Origin: JAZOTK01 sp045534775
Lineage (GTDB): Bacteria; Bacillota; Clostridia; RUG12999
NCBI GenBank assembly: GCA_045534775.1
Contig: JAZSKI010000023.1
Coordinates: forward strand, 1 to 47,500
DNA length: 47,500 bases
Direction of reading: 5' to 3'
The number at the start of each line of letters is the position of its first letter. Position 1 is the first letter of the stretch. The position numbers and the translations under genes were made by a program. This document shows positions 23,393 through 31,940 of the stretch, one piece after another. The notes under the pieces were generated by a model that saw only the letters and a program-made list of their open reading frames with translations, made no database searches and was not told the DNA's origin.

Positions 23393-25816
23393 TCATAAAA
23401 CCGACGTTGGGTTTATCACTATATCCATCTTCACCCTCGACTTGCTTTTTAAATGCTTTTCATTTACATATTCCAGCACATCGAGCATTTTTTCCGTTGC
23501 GGAAAATTTAATCAAAATCCTGTATCTGTATTTATTCTTTATCTTCTCTATCGGTGCCGCCATCGCTCCGTACAGCTCCCGGCACAGCCCCTCCTGCTTA
23601 TCACACAGCTGTCTCAGCAGCTCCTCTGTTTTTCTTGCACAGCTTTGCGTATCGGTCAGGCTGTCACCTGAGAAAATTATGTTAACCAGTTTCACAAAGG
23701 GTGGATTACCGAGCATATATCTCAGCTTGATTTCTTCCTCGTAAAACCGTTTATAATCCTGAGCTTGAGCCATTTTAATCACGTCACTTGCCGGATTATA
23801 GGTCTGGATAATCGCCCGACCCGGTTTATCGCCTCTGCCTGCTCTGCCGCAAACCTGTGTCAACTGAGAAAAGGCATATTCCGCCGCACGAAAATCACTT
23901 TTATTCAGAAGTACATCTGCCGAAAGCACTCCCACCAGCGTGACAGTGGGAAAATCAAGACCCTTTGCCACCATCTGAGTTCCCAGTAATATATCTATAT
24001 TCTCTTCGCGGAATTTCTTGAAAATCCGCTGATGAGAAAGCTTTTTTGTCGTAGTATCCGCGTCCATCCGCAGTACTGATATTCCGGGGAAAATCTGTTT
24101 CAAATCCTCCTCTGCTCTTTGAGTGCCGCTACCGAAATATTTTATATAAATACTGCCGCACTGAGGGCAGACGTTTATATTTTTCTCGCTGTAGCCGCAG
24201 TAATGACAGCTGAGTCTGTCTCCCCTTGAGTGGTAGGTAAGAGTTACGTCACAATGGGGACATTTCACCGTATATCCGCAGTTTCTGCAGGATACAAAGG
24301 TGGAATATCCTCTGCGGTTAAGAAATAAAATAGTCTGCTCACCGCGGTTCAGGTTATCTGCAATTTCCTCCGCCAGGCGTTTACTTATAACGGTTTTGTT
24401 CCCGTGATTAAACTCTTCGGTCATATCAACCGTTTCCACCTGAGGCAAGCTGCCATTATTATGACGGCTTGTCAGCTCAAGGAGCTTATATTTTCCCCGG
24501 GTTGCACCGAAATAGGTTTCCAGACTCGGTGTGGCAGAGGCTAAAATCACCGTAGCATTATACTGCCTGCCTCGCATTAAGGCTATGTTTTTTGCGCTGT
24601 ATCTCGGCGAAACCTCCGAGCGATAGGAGGTTTCATGCTCCTCGTCCACCACTATCAGCCCCACATTATCAAAGGGAGCAAATACAGCCGACCTTGCACC
24701 TACCGCCACCTTCACCTGACCGTTTTTTATTTTCCGCCATTGGTCGTATCTTTCGCCCATGGAAAGACCGCTGTGAAGAAGGGCGATATTTTCGCCGAAC
24801 CTTCCTACGAAGCGTTCCGTCATCTGCGGAGTGAGTGCAATTTCCGGCACTAAGATTATTACATTCCTGCCCTGCTCTATACATCTCTGTGCCGCTTGCA
24901 GGAATACCTCGGTTTTTCCGCTTCCCGTAACGCCGTGAAGGAGAATAACGGAGCTTTTATCCTGTTGCATACTGCTGTAAATTTCGTTAAGTGCCTTTTC
25001 CTGCTCCGGTGTAGGACAAAGTCTTTCGCTTCTTTTTTCCGGGGAAACGGGAGTTCTGTAAACCGTTTCCGTCTCTATTTCAATATATCCTCTTTTTTCA
25101 AGTAATATTACCGACGGCATACTGCACCCTGCCATAGACAGCACATCTGCAATGGGAATTTTTTCATGCTCGGCAATAATTTCAAAGGCGGTCGCCGCCG
25201 TTTTGGCATTTCTCCGTAAATCCTCAAGGGCTTCGTCTGTATCCTCGCAGGTCAAAACTGCAAATTTTCGCGTTTTTTCCGTAGGATTTCCCACTAAAGC
25301 TTCCGTAATCCTGATTACGTTCTTTTTCGCAAGTGCCGTTATGGGAGCCGTATTTTTAAAGCCGCACATATTTTTCAAATCAGTAATTTCCACACCTGAG
25401 GGTGCAACTGCCAGAGTATCGGTTATAATTTTCTGTTTATCGGTCAAATCCTGCAATGTTGCCTCTTCAGCTAAGGTTACAATTCTTTCAAATCTCGTCT
25501 TGATATTGGGCGGAATCAGTAATCTCACCGCCTCTGACATAGGACAAAGGCAGGTACGTTTTATGTGCCTTGCCAGCTCAATAGCCTCCTTCGACAGCAT
25601 CGGCGCACTGTCAATGGGGCGGATAATCTCTTTCAAATTATCGAATTCGGATTTTTCCGCAAAGCCTGTAACATACCCGATTTGCTTCAAATTGGCGTTG
25701 CCGAAGGGAACCTCCACTCTCATACCCTCGCAGACGGTTTCATCTGCCAGGTAGTGGAAGGTTTTGTCCAGACTTTTTATACGGCTGTTTATAACTACCT
25801 CTGCAATTTTTTTCAT
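23393..25816 (-). CDS. priA: Primosomal protein N' (replication restart helicase)
   Basis: 807 residues. An N-terminal 3'-DNA-end-binding domain (to about 110) is followed by a superfamily 2 helicase core with Walker A GVTGSGKTE, Walker B VVDEEH and the ATPSLE segment. A helicase insertion binds zinc through CRNCGYTVKCPHC and CHYCGYSEKNINVCPQC. Later motifs include GTQMVAKGLDFP and QVCGRAGRG. It reloads the replisome at stalled forks. The start overlaps the coaBC stop by a few bases. Confidence 0.96.
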   Translation of the reverse strand: MKKIAEVVINSRIKSLDKTFHYLADETVCEGMRVEVPFGNANLKQIGYVTGFAEKSEFDNLKEIIRPIDSAPMLSKEAIELARHIKRTCLCPMSEAVRLLIPPNIKTRFERIVTLAEEATLQDLTDKQKIITDTLAVAPSGVEITDLKNMCGFKNTAPITALAKKNVIRITEALVGNPTEKTRKFAVLTCEDTDEALEDLRRNAKTAATAFEIIAEHEKIPIADVLSMAGCSMPSVILLEKRGYIEIETETVYRTPVSPEKRSERLCPTPEQEKALNEIYSSMQQDKSSVILLHGVTGSGKTEVFLQAAQRCIEQGRNVIILVPEIALTPQMTERFVGRFGENIALLHSGLSMGERYDQWRKIKNGQVKVAVGARSAVFAPFDNVGLIVVDEEHETSYRSEVSPRYSAKNIALMRGRQYNATVILASATPSLETYFGATRGKYKLLELTSRHNNGSLPQVETVDMTEEFNHGNKTVISKRLAEEIADNLNRGEQTILFLNRRGYSTFVSCRNCGYTVKCPHCDVTLTYHSRGDRLSCHYCGYSEKNINVCPQCGSIYIKYFGSGTQRAEEDLKQIFPGISVLRMDADTTTKKLSHQRIFKKFREENIDILLGTQMVAKGLDFPTVTLVGVLSADVLLNKSDFRAAEYAFSQLTQVCGRAGRGDKPGRAIIQTYNPASDVIKMAQAQDYKRFYEEEIKLRYMLGNPPFVKLVNIIFSGDSLTDTQSCARKTEELLRQLCDKQEGLCRELYGAMAAPIEKIKNKYRYRILIKFSATEKMLDVLEYVNEKHLKSKSRVKMDIVINPTSVL

Positions 25817-26997
25817 AGCAATTCAATCGCCCTGTCCAAAATTATTTTTGCAAGCTCTGTCTTTGGCATATTTTTAAGCTGTGTACAGCTACCTTCTCTG
25901 TTTATGATACAGGCGGTATTGGTATCGTGGGCAAAGCCTGCCTTTTCCTCCGCCACGTTATTTGCCACTATCAGGTCTGCACCCTTGCGGAGCATTTTTT
26001 CATAGGCTTGCTCTGCCAGATTGCGTGTTTCCATACAAAAGCCTACCACTACGCCTTTCTTGTTTTCCTTGCAGACAGCTTCTAAAATATCGGGGTTTTT
26101 CACAAGCTCAATTACGGGGACTTGGTCTTTTTTCAGTTTATGAGCCGAGTATTCGGCAGGTCTGAAATCCCCTACCGCCGCCGCTTTGACCACGATGTCA
26201 CAGTCCCCTGAGCTTTCAAGGACCGCGTCCTTCATCTCAAGAGCAGTTGTAACGCCGATTACCTCTATCCCATGACGGGGTTTCAACTTCACCTGACCCG
26301 ATACCAGCTTTACCTTTGCCCCACGGTCAGCGGCAATTTTAGCTATGGCATAGCCCATTTTCCCGCTGGAGGGGTTAGAAATAAATCTGACGGGATCCAT
26401 ATATTCTTTAGTTGGTCCCGCTGTTACAAGAACCTTTAACCCTGCCATATCCTTCGGGGTTAAGGCTTCTTCGATATATTCAATTATTACGTCATTTGAT
26501 GCCAGCCTGCCGTCTCCTTCACTGCCGCAGGCAAGTCTGCCCTTCTCAGGTGGCACAAAGGTATACCCAAGCTCCTTTAGTTTTGCTATATTGCCCTGAA
26601 CTATTTTGTTTTGGTACATATTGGTGTTCATAGCAGGTGCAAAAATAACAGGAGCTTTGGTTGCCATTATAGTGGTTGACAACATATCATCAGCAATACC
26701 GTTTGCCACCTTGCCTATAATATTTGCCGTTGCAGGTGCAACGATAAAGGCATCCGCCTTCTCTGCCATGGAAATATGTGCTATTTCCCAATGCTTCGGC
26801 TCCTGAAAGGTATCGGTCGCCACAGGGTTCGACGTAAGACTTCTGAAGGTTACGGGAGTTATGAACTCCTGTGCCGATTCGGTCATAATCACATTGACCT
26901 CGGCTCCTGCCTTTACAAGACGGCTCGCCAAATCAGCCGCTTTATAAGCGGCTATCCCTCCGCTGACTCCAAGTATAATTTTTTTATTTGACAGCAT
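25813..26997 (-). CDS. coaBC: Bifunctional phosphopantothenoylcysteine decarboxylase / phosphopantothenate-cysteine ligase
   Basis: 394 residues. The N-terminal flavoprotein half (CoaC) starts KKIILGVSGGIAAYKA and has VAPATANIIGK, the PAMNTNMY motif and Cys in GRLACGSEG of the substrate flap. The C-terminal ligase half (CoaB) has LVTAGPTKEYMDPVRFISN and KLKKDQ...ELVKNPDIL. Together they make 4'-phosphopantetheine for coenzyme A. I chose the ATG at 26997, with GAGGTG nine bases before it; a GTG at 27009 is the alternative. Confidence 0.95.
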   Translation of the reverse strand: MLSNKKIILGVSGGIAAYKAADLASRLVKAGAEVNVIMTESAQEFITPVTFRSLTSNPVATDTFQEPKHWEIAHISMAEKADAFIVAPATANIIGKVANGIADDMLSTTIMATKAPVIFAPAMNTNMYQNKIVQGNIAKLKELGYTFVPPEKGRLACGSEGDGRLASNDVIIEYIEEALTPKDMAGLKVLVTAGPTKEYMDPVRFISNPSSGKMGYAIAKIAADRGAKVKLVSGQVKLKPRHGIEVIGVTTALEMKDAVLESSGDCDIVVKAAAVGDFRPAEYSAHKLKKDQVPVIELVKNPDILEAVCKENKKGVVVGFCMETRNLAEQAYEKMLRKGADLIVANNVAEEKAGFAHDTNTACIINREGSCTQLKNMPKTELAKIILDRAIELL

Positions 26998-27014
26998 CAG
27001 ACCATGCACCTCAA

Positions 27015-27371
27015 TTATTCTTCAAATTCTTCTGTTTCTCCGTCCCCTTCCTCAACCTCGATTACAACCACATCAGGGGACGATGCCGCAGTCTCTTCAA
27101 TTGCAGTCTCGCGGGTAATATAAATATCATCATTGATTATTTCATCCAATGCTCTCGTAATGGGTTTCATGGGTTTCTTGATGTTTTTAGCTTCCATTCT
27201 TTCCTTACGGTGCATTTCAAAGGATGAAAGCTCGGGCTGTTTTTCTTTCTCAGCCTTTCTCTCCTCCTGAGCAATATCTCTCGCTCTTTTAGCCGCCGTA
27301 ATAACCAAATCATAACGGCTGCAGCCTTCTCCTAATTTTTCTACCAAATCATTTATCGGTGGGTATATCAT
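27015..27371 (-). CDS. rpoZ: RNA polymerase omega subunit, with insertion and acidic tail
   Basis: 118 residues, longer than the 60-75 usual for the family. The N-terminal half has the omega core (MIYPPINDLVEKLGEGCSRY, then LVITAAKRARDIAQE) and the second half KPITRALDEIINDDIYI. Between them lies a charged insert of about 35 residues (near 46-80), and the end is a strongly acidic tail. Omega helps assemble the beta' subunit of RNA polymerase. Placement between gmk and coaBC confirms the call. GGAGGAAAAATAAA lies upstream of the ATG. Confidence 0.9.
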   Translation of the reverse strand: MIYPPINDLVEKLGEGCSRYDLVITAAKRARDIAQEERKAEKEKQPELSSFEMHRKERMEAKNIKKPMKPITRALDEIINDDIYITRETAIEETAASSPDVVVIEVEEGDGETEEFEE

Positions 27372-27400
27372 TTTATTTTTCCTCCTGTGTTTATATAATC

Positions 27401-28009
27401 TTATTTTTCTAAAAGCTTATTTATAAGCTCTTCATTTCTGCACGCTTTCAGCTTTTCCGCCGTTACTATGCTTTCAAGCCTTGCTACGGCTTTTTCAACG
27501 GTATCGTTTAACAGCAGGTAGTCGTATTCCGGCATAAACTCAAATTCTTCTCTTGCTCTGTTTAACCGTTTTTCCACTACCTCGGGAGTTTCCGTAGCCC
27601 TGCCCGTCAGCCTGTCCTTCAGCTCGGCAAAGCTTGGAGGTACTACAAAAATCAGGATACATTCGGGGAATTTCTCTTTTATCTGCAACGCACCCTGAAC
27701 CTCAATTTCCAGGATTACATCATTCCCCCGTGAAAGCTGTTTCTGTACCTCTTCAGTAGGTGTACCGTAATAATTATCGCAAAACTGCGCATACTCCAGA
27801 AATTTATTTTCCGCAACCAGCTTTAAAAATTCTTCTTTGGTTGTGAAATAATAATTTACACCGTCTATCTCGCCTGTTCTCGGCTCTCTCGTGGTCATAG
27901 AAACCGAGAGAAACGCCTTTTCGTTGCGGGTCATAAATTCCTTGCATACCGTACCCTTGCCTACTCCCGCAGGACCCGATACCACCAGCAAAACACCTTT
28001 ACTGCCCAT
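27401..28009 (-). CDS. gmk: Guanylate kinase
   Basis: 202 residues with the P-loop GPAGVGKGT, then SVSMTTREPRTGEIDGVNYYF (the GMP-binding region) and the lid segment RLTGRATETPEVVEKRL. It makes GDP from GMP. I favour the ATG at 28009, which has GAGGAGG at a normal spacing, over the ATG at 28018 which touches the site. It overlaps the remA stop. Confidence 0.95.
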   Translation of the reverse strand: MGSKGVLLVVSGPAGVGKGTVCKEFMTRNEKAFLSVSMTTREPRTGEIDGVNYYFTTKEEFLKLVAENKFLEYAQFCDNYYGTPTEEVQKQLSRGNDVILEIEVQGALQIKEKFPECILIFVVPPSFAELKDRLTGRATETPEVVEKRLNRAREEFEFMPEYDYLLLNDTVEKAVARLESIVTAEKLKACRNEELINKLLEK

Positions 28010-28286
28010 CAAGCTCATCCTCCTCTGCCACTTCCTTGCCTGACAGTCTGTGAGCTACTGTTTCCGGCTGGAGAGCCGATAAGATAATGTGGTCGCTGTC
28101 CGTAACCAATACGGCACGCGTTCTTCTGCCGTAGGTCGCATCTATCAACATCCCTCTGTCTCTCGCTTCCTGGATAGAACGCTTTATAGGCGCGGATTCG
28201 GGACTGATTATGGCTACCAGCCTATTAGCCGATACTATATTTCCAAAGCCTATATTTATCAGCTTGATACCTTCCTGTGATTTCAT
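27999..28286 (-). CDS. remA: RemA-family DNA-binding regulator (DUF370)
   Basis: 95 residues with the highly conserved core KLINIGFGNIVSANRLVAI, SPESAPIKRSIQEARDRGML, DATYGRRTRAVLVTDSDHI and LQPETVAHRL. In B. subtilis RemA forms ring-like oligomers that wrap DNA and activates biofilm matrix genes. This copy starts a few residues earlier than usual (MKSQEG before KLINIG), supported by GGAGGAAGTCT before the ATG at 28286. Standard place between yicC and gmk. Confidence 0.95.
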   Translation of the reverse strand: MKSQEGIKLINIGFGNIVSANRLVAIISPESAPIKRSIQEARDRGMLIDATYGRRTRAVLVTDSDHIILSALQPETVAHRLSGKEVAEEDELDGQ

Positions 28287-28296
28287 AGACTTCCTC

Positions 28297-29175
28297 CTAT
28301 TCTATATTCTGAACCTGCTCACGCAGCTTCTCAATTTCACTTTTTACCTCTACTACATATTTTGCAATCTCCAGATTATTGGATTTTGACCCTATGGTGT
28401 TTATTTCTCTGTTCATTTCCTGTACAATGAAATCAAGCCTTCTGCCGATGGGATTTTCGTCATTTAAAATATTCTTAAATTCCGTTATATGAGACCTGAG
28501 TCTTACAATCTCCTCGTCGGTACATATTCTGTCGGCAACTATTGCCGCTTCCGTCAAAACTCTGCTTTCGTCAACGGCGGTATCGCCTAACAGCTCTTTT
28601 AATTTCGCCGTCAGTCGCAGGCGGTATTCCTCTACCGTTTGCGGCATTATTATATTTATTTTTTCCACAACATCCAGAATATAATCCGCCTGGGAAACAA
28701 GAGTCGTTTTAATTCTCTCGCCTTCACGCTGTCTCGCCGCCACAAAATCAGCAAGCGCACCCGTCAAAGCTTCCGTAATCTCTGTTTTCAGCTTTTCTTT
28801 ATCCTCTTCCTGCTTTTCAACCACAAGAACATCGGAGAAATGTGCCAGCTTCACCGAGGTTGCATCATTGTCTACTCCCGTAACCTCAGATATTTTCGCC
28901 ATAGCCTTGAAATATTCGTTTAACAGCCCCTCGTCCACCTTAACGGCACGAACCTCATCCCCAAAGCCCTCTACCGTCAGGAAAACATCAATTTTTCCCC
29001 TTGAAACGCTGTCGAGAATTATTTTTCTGATATGGTCCTCTAAAAATATATACGCCCTCGGAAGCTTGATGTTAATGTCGGAATATCTGTGGTTTACGGA
29101 TTTTATTTCAAGTACAATTTTTTGATTTTCGCTTACAAACTCACCACGACCATAGCCCGTCATACTTTTTGCCAT
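28297..29175 (-). CDS. yicC: YicC-family endoribonuclease
   Basis: 292 residues opening MAKSMTGYGRGEF, with LEIKSVNHRYSDINIKLPR and the C-terminal signature QEMNREINTIGSKSNN followed by the VVEVKSEIEKLREQVQNIE helix. E. coli YicC is an endoribonuclease affecting small RNA decay. GTGAGGAGGTGTAGAC precedes the ATG. First gene of the run that ends with rsmB, driven by the promoter at 29197-29225. Confidence 0.93.
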   Translation of the reverse strand: MAKSMTGYGRGEFVSENQKIVLEIKSVNHRYSDINIKLPRAYIFLEDHIRKIILDSVSRGKIDVFLTVEGFGDEVRAVKVDEGLLNEYFKAMAKISEVTGVDNDATSVKLAHFSDVLVVEKQEEDKEKLKTEITEALTGALADFVAARQREGERIKTTLVSQADYILDVVEKINIIMPQTVEEYRLRLTAKLKELLGDTAVDESRVLTEAAIVADRICTDEEIVRLRSHITEFKNILNDENPIGRRLDFIVQEMNREINTIGSKSNNLEIAKYVVEVKSEIEKLREQVQNIE

Positions 29176-29196
29176 GTCTACACCTCCTCACTATAT

Positions 29197-29225
29197 ATTG
29201 TACATCTAATAAGGCAAAATGTCAA
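29197..29225 (-). promoter_or_regulatory. Near-consensus sigma-A promoter of the yicC operon
   Basis: TTGACA (29225-29220), exactly 17 bases, TACAAT (29202-29197) on the minus strand. The expected start is near 29190, fifteen bases before the yicC ATG, leaving AGGAGG within a very short leader. Confidence 0.85.
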
Positions 29226-29490
29226 TGTTTATTTTGAAAAAACTTTAATTTTCTCCCATTTTCACCATAAAACAAAGACTTCCTTGACTTTTTATAATTA
29301 AATTGCCGTAATCGGCATAGTATATCATCCCCCGCCGGGGTATATCAAGTGCGTAGCATATCCTAAAAATCAAAAAACAAAATTTATATAATTTTCAAAA
29401 TCCTCTCCGTTTTTTTCTTTTTATGTTTATGTTTAAATTTATTTTATTTATATATATATATTATATATATTTTAATATATATAATTATAG
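29226..29490. other. AT-rich stretch without a gene
   Basis: No plausible coding frame with a ribosome binding site. A short CCCCGCCGGGG inverted repeat flanked by TATATCA-like sequence lies near 29318-29348, and 29440-29490 is almost pure alternating A/T. It forms the left border of the broken replication-gene patch. Confidence 0.5.
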
Positions 29491-29628
29491 TGTACACAAA
29501 TCTGTACACATATCTGTACACATTTTTGGTTCCGATTCTGGTTCCAATTCTGGTTCCAATTCTGGTTCCGATTCTGGTTCCGATTCCGGTTCCGATTCTG
29601 GTTCCGATTCTGGTTCTGTACACATTTT
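29491..29628 (-). repeat. Array of 12-bp tandem repeats
   Basis: Three 12-bp units of TGTACACAWATC type (29491-29526) run directly into 7.5 units of GGTTCCGATTCT (29528-29617), followed by another TGTACACATTTT. On the minus strand one frame reads KMCT, then a (Glu-Pro-Glu-Ser) repeat, then KMCTDMCTDLCTL and stop. This mirrors the KMSTDMSTDMW tail of the gene at 29779-30204, so the array is probably the left-over variable linker of that gene rather than non-coding satellite DNA. Confidence 0.75.
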
Positions 29629-29778
29629 GGCTCTGCATACACTCCCTTTTCTCTTTCGAGCCGAAGCTGTACATATTTTCGGCTTCCTCCCATTTTTAAA
29701 ACAAAAACCACTCCGCAGTTTTTGTTTCTGTTTTGTTTAGATTTATTTTATTTGTGTTATATATATCAACATATATAT

Positions 29779-30204
29779 TTAGAATCTCCACATATCTGTA
29801 CTCATATCTGTACTCATTTTCGTGCTTCTGCTTGTATCAATACTTGTGCTTCTGCTTGTGTCAATACTTGTTTCACCTTCTGTACACATTTCTGTGTCAC
29901 CGGTATACTGCTTGTGCTTGTATTTCTCCGCCAGTGATACCATCTCATAAAAAGAGGATGACCTGTCATGGGTGATAACCTTTATAAATCCAAGCTCCAC
30001 AAGCTTGTCACGGGCTCTCACTATCTCAGTTTGAGATGTATGCACGTATGCCGCAAGGCTCCTTGTACTTATGGCAACGGGCCGTCGCCAATTAATGGTG
30101 TTGGACATATACATAAGTGCATACCAAAGAGCCTGCGCCGTAGTCGACATTTTTGTTACGGAAACCAACTCCGAAAATTTTACTACTTCCTTTAAATAAT
30201 TCAT
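29779..30204 (-). CDS. Truncated phage-type replication protein (DnaD-like N-terminal winged helix)
   Basis: 141 residues. Residues 1-90 (MNYLKEVVKF, then TAQALWYALMYMSN, SLAAYVHTSQTEIVRARDKL, ELGFIKV) resemble the N-terminal winged-helix domain of DnaD-like replisome organisers of clostridial prophages and integrative elements. The C-terminal DnaD domain is missing. Residues 107-139 are repeats: SIDTSRST twice from a 24-bp DNA repeat, then MSTD twice from a 12-bp repeat. GGAGGAGAAATT precedes the ATG, and a consensus promoter lies at 30311-30339, so it may still be expressed. Related repeat DNA continues beyond the stop (29491-29680). Probably a decaying replication gene. Confidence 0.65.
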   Translation of the reverse strand: MNYLKEVVKFSELVSVTKMSTTAQALWYALMYMSNTINWRRPVAISTRSLAAYVHTSQTEIVRARDKLVELGFIKVITHDRSSSFYEMVSLAEKYKHKQYTGDTEMCTEGETSIDTSRSTSIDTSRSTKMSTDMSTDMWRF

Positions 30205-30310
30205 AATTTCTCCTCCGCAGTATAATTTTTATACAGTGAAAGCTGCCTCGTCCACCTGAGAAAAATTTTTTCCGTCGGGCAAATCCGAGTCGATTTTCAG
30301 CTTCATTTAC

Positions 30311-30339
30311 AGTATATCGCAAAAAGAGATATTTGTCAA
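30311..30339 (-). promoter_or_regulatory. Consensus promoter of the DnaD-like fragment
   Basis: TTGACA (30339-30334), 17 bases, TATACT (30316-30311) on the minus strand. The expected start is near 30305, giving a leader of about 100 bases before the ATG at 30204. Confidence 0.75.
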
Positions 30340-30392
30340 GTGGTTTTTCAAAAGTTGATAGTAACAAGGTATTTTTTTAATATGAAGTGTGA

Positions 30393-30539
30393 AGTGAATT
30401 CGGAATTATTTTTGAAATTCCGCAGGAGCAACCAGCTTCTGTTGTTTCTTTAATTAACAACAAACCTCGTAAATGCTTGGGATATTTATCGCCAATTGAG
30501 TTTATTAATAAAAATGTTGCACTTGCCTTGACAATCTGA
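30393..30539 (+). pseudogene. Remnant of an IS30-family transposase (C-terminal end)
   Basis: One plus-strand frame without a start reads ...SLINNKPRKCLGYLSPIEFI then NKNVALALTI and a TGA at 30537-30539. The NN-PRKCLGY-SP-E signature is the usual C-terminal end of IS30-family transposases. Upstream the frame is closed within 50 codons and no catalytic DDE core is present, so only about the last 40 residues survive. No inverted repeats could be assigned with confidence. Confidence 0.7.
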
Positions 30540-30600
30540 CGAGGGCTTTACAAGGGAGACTGTATTTCGGTAGAAATTCCGTAGAAAATCATCCTTTTTG

Positions 30601-30715
30601 AGGTTTCCCCCTGAGGGAAGCTGTCGCTGTAAGCGACTGATGAGGCTGTGCTGTTCTTTGTTTGCTTCCCTTAAGAGAAATACCGGTCCCTATTCCCTTT
30701 CATCCACATTTCACA
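30601..30715 (+). repeat. Dispersed intergenic repeat (R2)
   Basis: Shares with R1 (19886-19984) the blocks TTTCCCCCTGAGGGAAG, CTGTCGC..GCGACTGATGAGG, TGTGCTGTTCTTTGTTTGCT and ACCGGTCCCT in the same order. In front of it, AGAAATTCCGTAGAAAATCA (30572-30591) resembles AGAAATTCTATAGAAATTTC at about 32066-32085. The 30540-30752 gap has no gene. Confidence 0.75.
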
Positions 30716-30752
30716 CTCTGAATTAACTCTGCACGCCCAATTCCGAATTTTC

Positions 30753-31889
30753 TCACCTTTTCCTTATCGCCAACAGAAGCTTATCTACGTCTCTTGGAGA
30801 ATTAAACAGTCCGGGGCTGACCCTGACTGTACCGCTTTCCTTTGTTCCGTAAGCACTGTGTGCCATGGGAGCGCAATGAAGTCCGCATCTTACGGCTATA
30901 TTATACTCTCTGTCAAGATAATCGCCGATTTCGCCTACATCCTTCCCTTCTGCATAAAAGCTGACGGCAGCAGTCCTCCGCCTTGCTTCGGGACATAAAA
31001 CCGTAACCCCTTTTATATTCATAAGTCCCTCTGTAATCCTTTGTGACAGCCTTCTTTCATAATATGAAATTTCTTCTAAGCCTCTTCTTTTTATATAATC
31101 GCAGCCTGACGAAAGACCGCAGATTGCCGCCATATTAAGCGTTCCGCTTTCATATTTGTCGGGTAGGATTTCAGGCTGGCTCAGCATTTCCGAGTTACTG
31201 CCCGTACCACCTGTAATAACAGGTCGCGGATTATATTTCGGCGGCAGATAAAGTCCGCCCGTACCCTGAGGACCCAATAATCCTTTATGACCTGCAAAAG
31301 CTATCATAGCATCCCATTTCTCGCCGTATATTTTATCATGACCCGCCGTCTGAGAGCAATCCAGCAGCAGTCTTATATTTCTTGTATGACATATCTGTGC
31401 CGCAGTTCCGGCATCATTTATGACTCCGCTGACGTTTGAGCCATGGTTTAAGATAACCATTTTTGTATTTTCCGTTATCAGGTCCCTCAGAGTCGAAACA
31501 TCACAGTATCCCATGGCATCCAAGGGCATAAGCTTCAGCCTGCAACCAAGCTGTTTTAAGGGTCTCATTACCGAATTGTGTTCAAGGGGCGAAATAATCA
31601 CCTCATCACCGTTTTCAAGACTTCCCAGAATTGCCGTATTGAGAGCTTCCGTTGCATTTTTTGTAAATATCAGTCTCTGGGGATTTTCACCGCCGATAAT
31701 TTCTGTTACCGTCTCCCTCGCCTGCCATAGCTTCTCCATAGCCTCGCCGGCACTTCTGTACCCTCCCCTGCCGAAGGATGCACCGCTGTGCAGTATATAA
31801 TCATAGACCGCCCTTGCAACCTGCGGCGGTTTAGGAAAGCTTGTAGCGGCATTGTCAAGATAAATAGGATTTTTCCCCACATATTCCAC
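30753..31889 (-). CDS. Class V aminotransferase, cysteine desulfurase-like
   Basis: About 378 residues of the PLP fold type I. It has YLDNAATSFPKPP at the start, the cofactor lysine in AFAGHKGLLGPQG, the KYESGTLN segment and a possible catalytic cysteine in the late loop RCGLHCAP. This matches the SufS/CsdA-like cysteine desulfurase branch common in clostridia that stands alone without SufU or IscU. It probably releases sulfur from cysteine; a selenocysteine lyase or other class V activity cannot be excluded. The start is unsure: GTG at 31889 touches the GGGGG site, while GTG at 31880 has better spacing. Preceded by repeat R3. Confidence 0.85.
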   Translation of the reverse strand: MEYVGKNPIYLDNAATSFPKPPQVARAVYDYILHSGASFGRGGYRSAGEAMEKLWQARETVTEIIGGENPQRLIFTKNATEALNTAILGSLENGDEVIISPLEHNSVMRPLKQLGCRLKLMPLDAMGYCDVSTLRDLITENTKMVILNHGSNVSGVINDAGTAAQICHTRNIRLLLDCSQTAGHDKIYGEKWDAMIAFAGHKGLLGPQGTGGLYLPPKYNPRPVITGGTGSNSEMLSQPEILPDKYESGTLNMAAICGLSSGCDYIKRRGLEEISYYERRLSQRITEGLMNIKGVTVLCPEARRRTAAVSFYAEGKDVGEIGDYLDREYNIAVRCGLHCAPMAHSAYGTKESGTVRVSPGLFNSPRDVDKLLLAIRKR

Positions 31890-31940
31890 CCCCCATTGTC
31901 AGTATATGTCGGAGGGGAAAGGAGTGTGAATCCGGAAAGC

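Noticed and set aside
29491..29628. CRISPR-like array
   Set aside because: The 12-bp units are contiguous with no spacers and no cas genes are nearby.
29423..29740. Plus-strand frame with a Ser-Asp/Asn-Ser-Gly repeat
   Set aside because: It is the shadow of the 12-bp tandem array, begins in AT-rich low-complexity DNA and has no ribosome binding site; the minus-strand relationship to the DnaD-like gene explains the repeats better.
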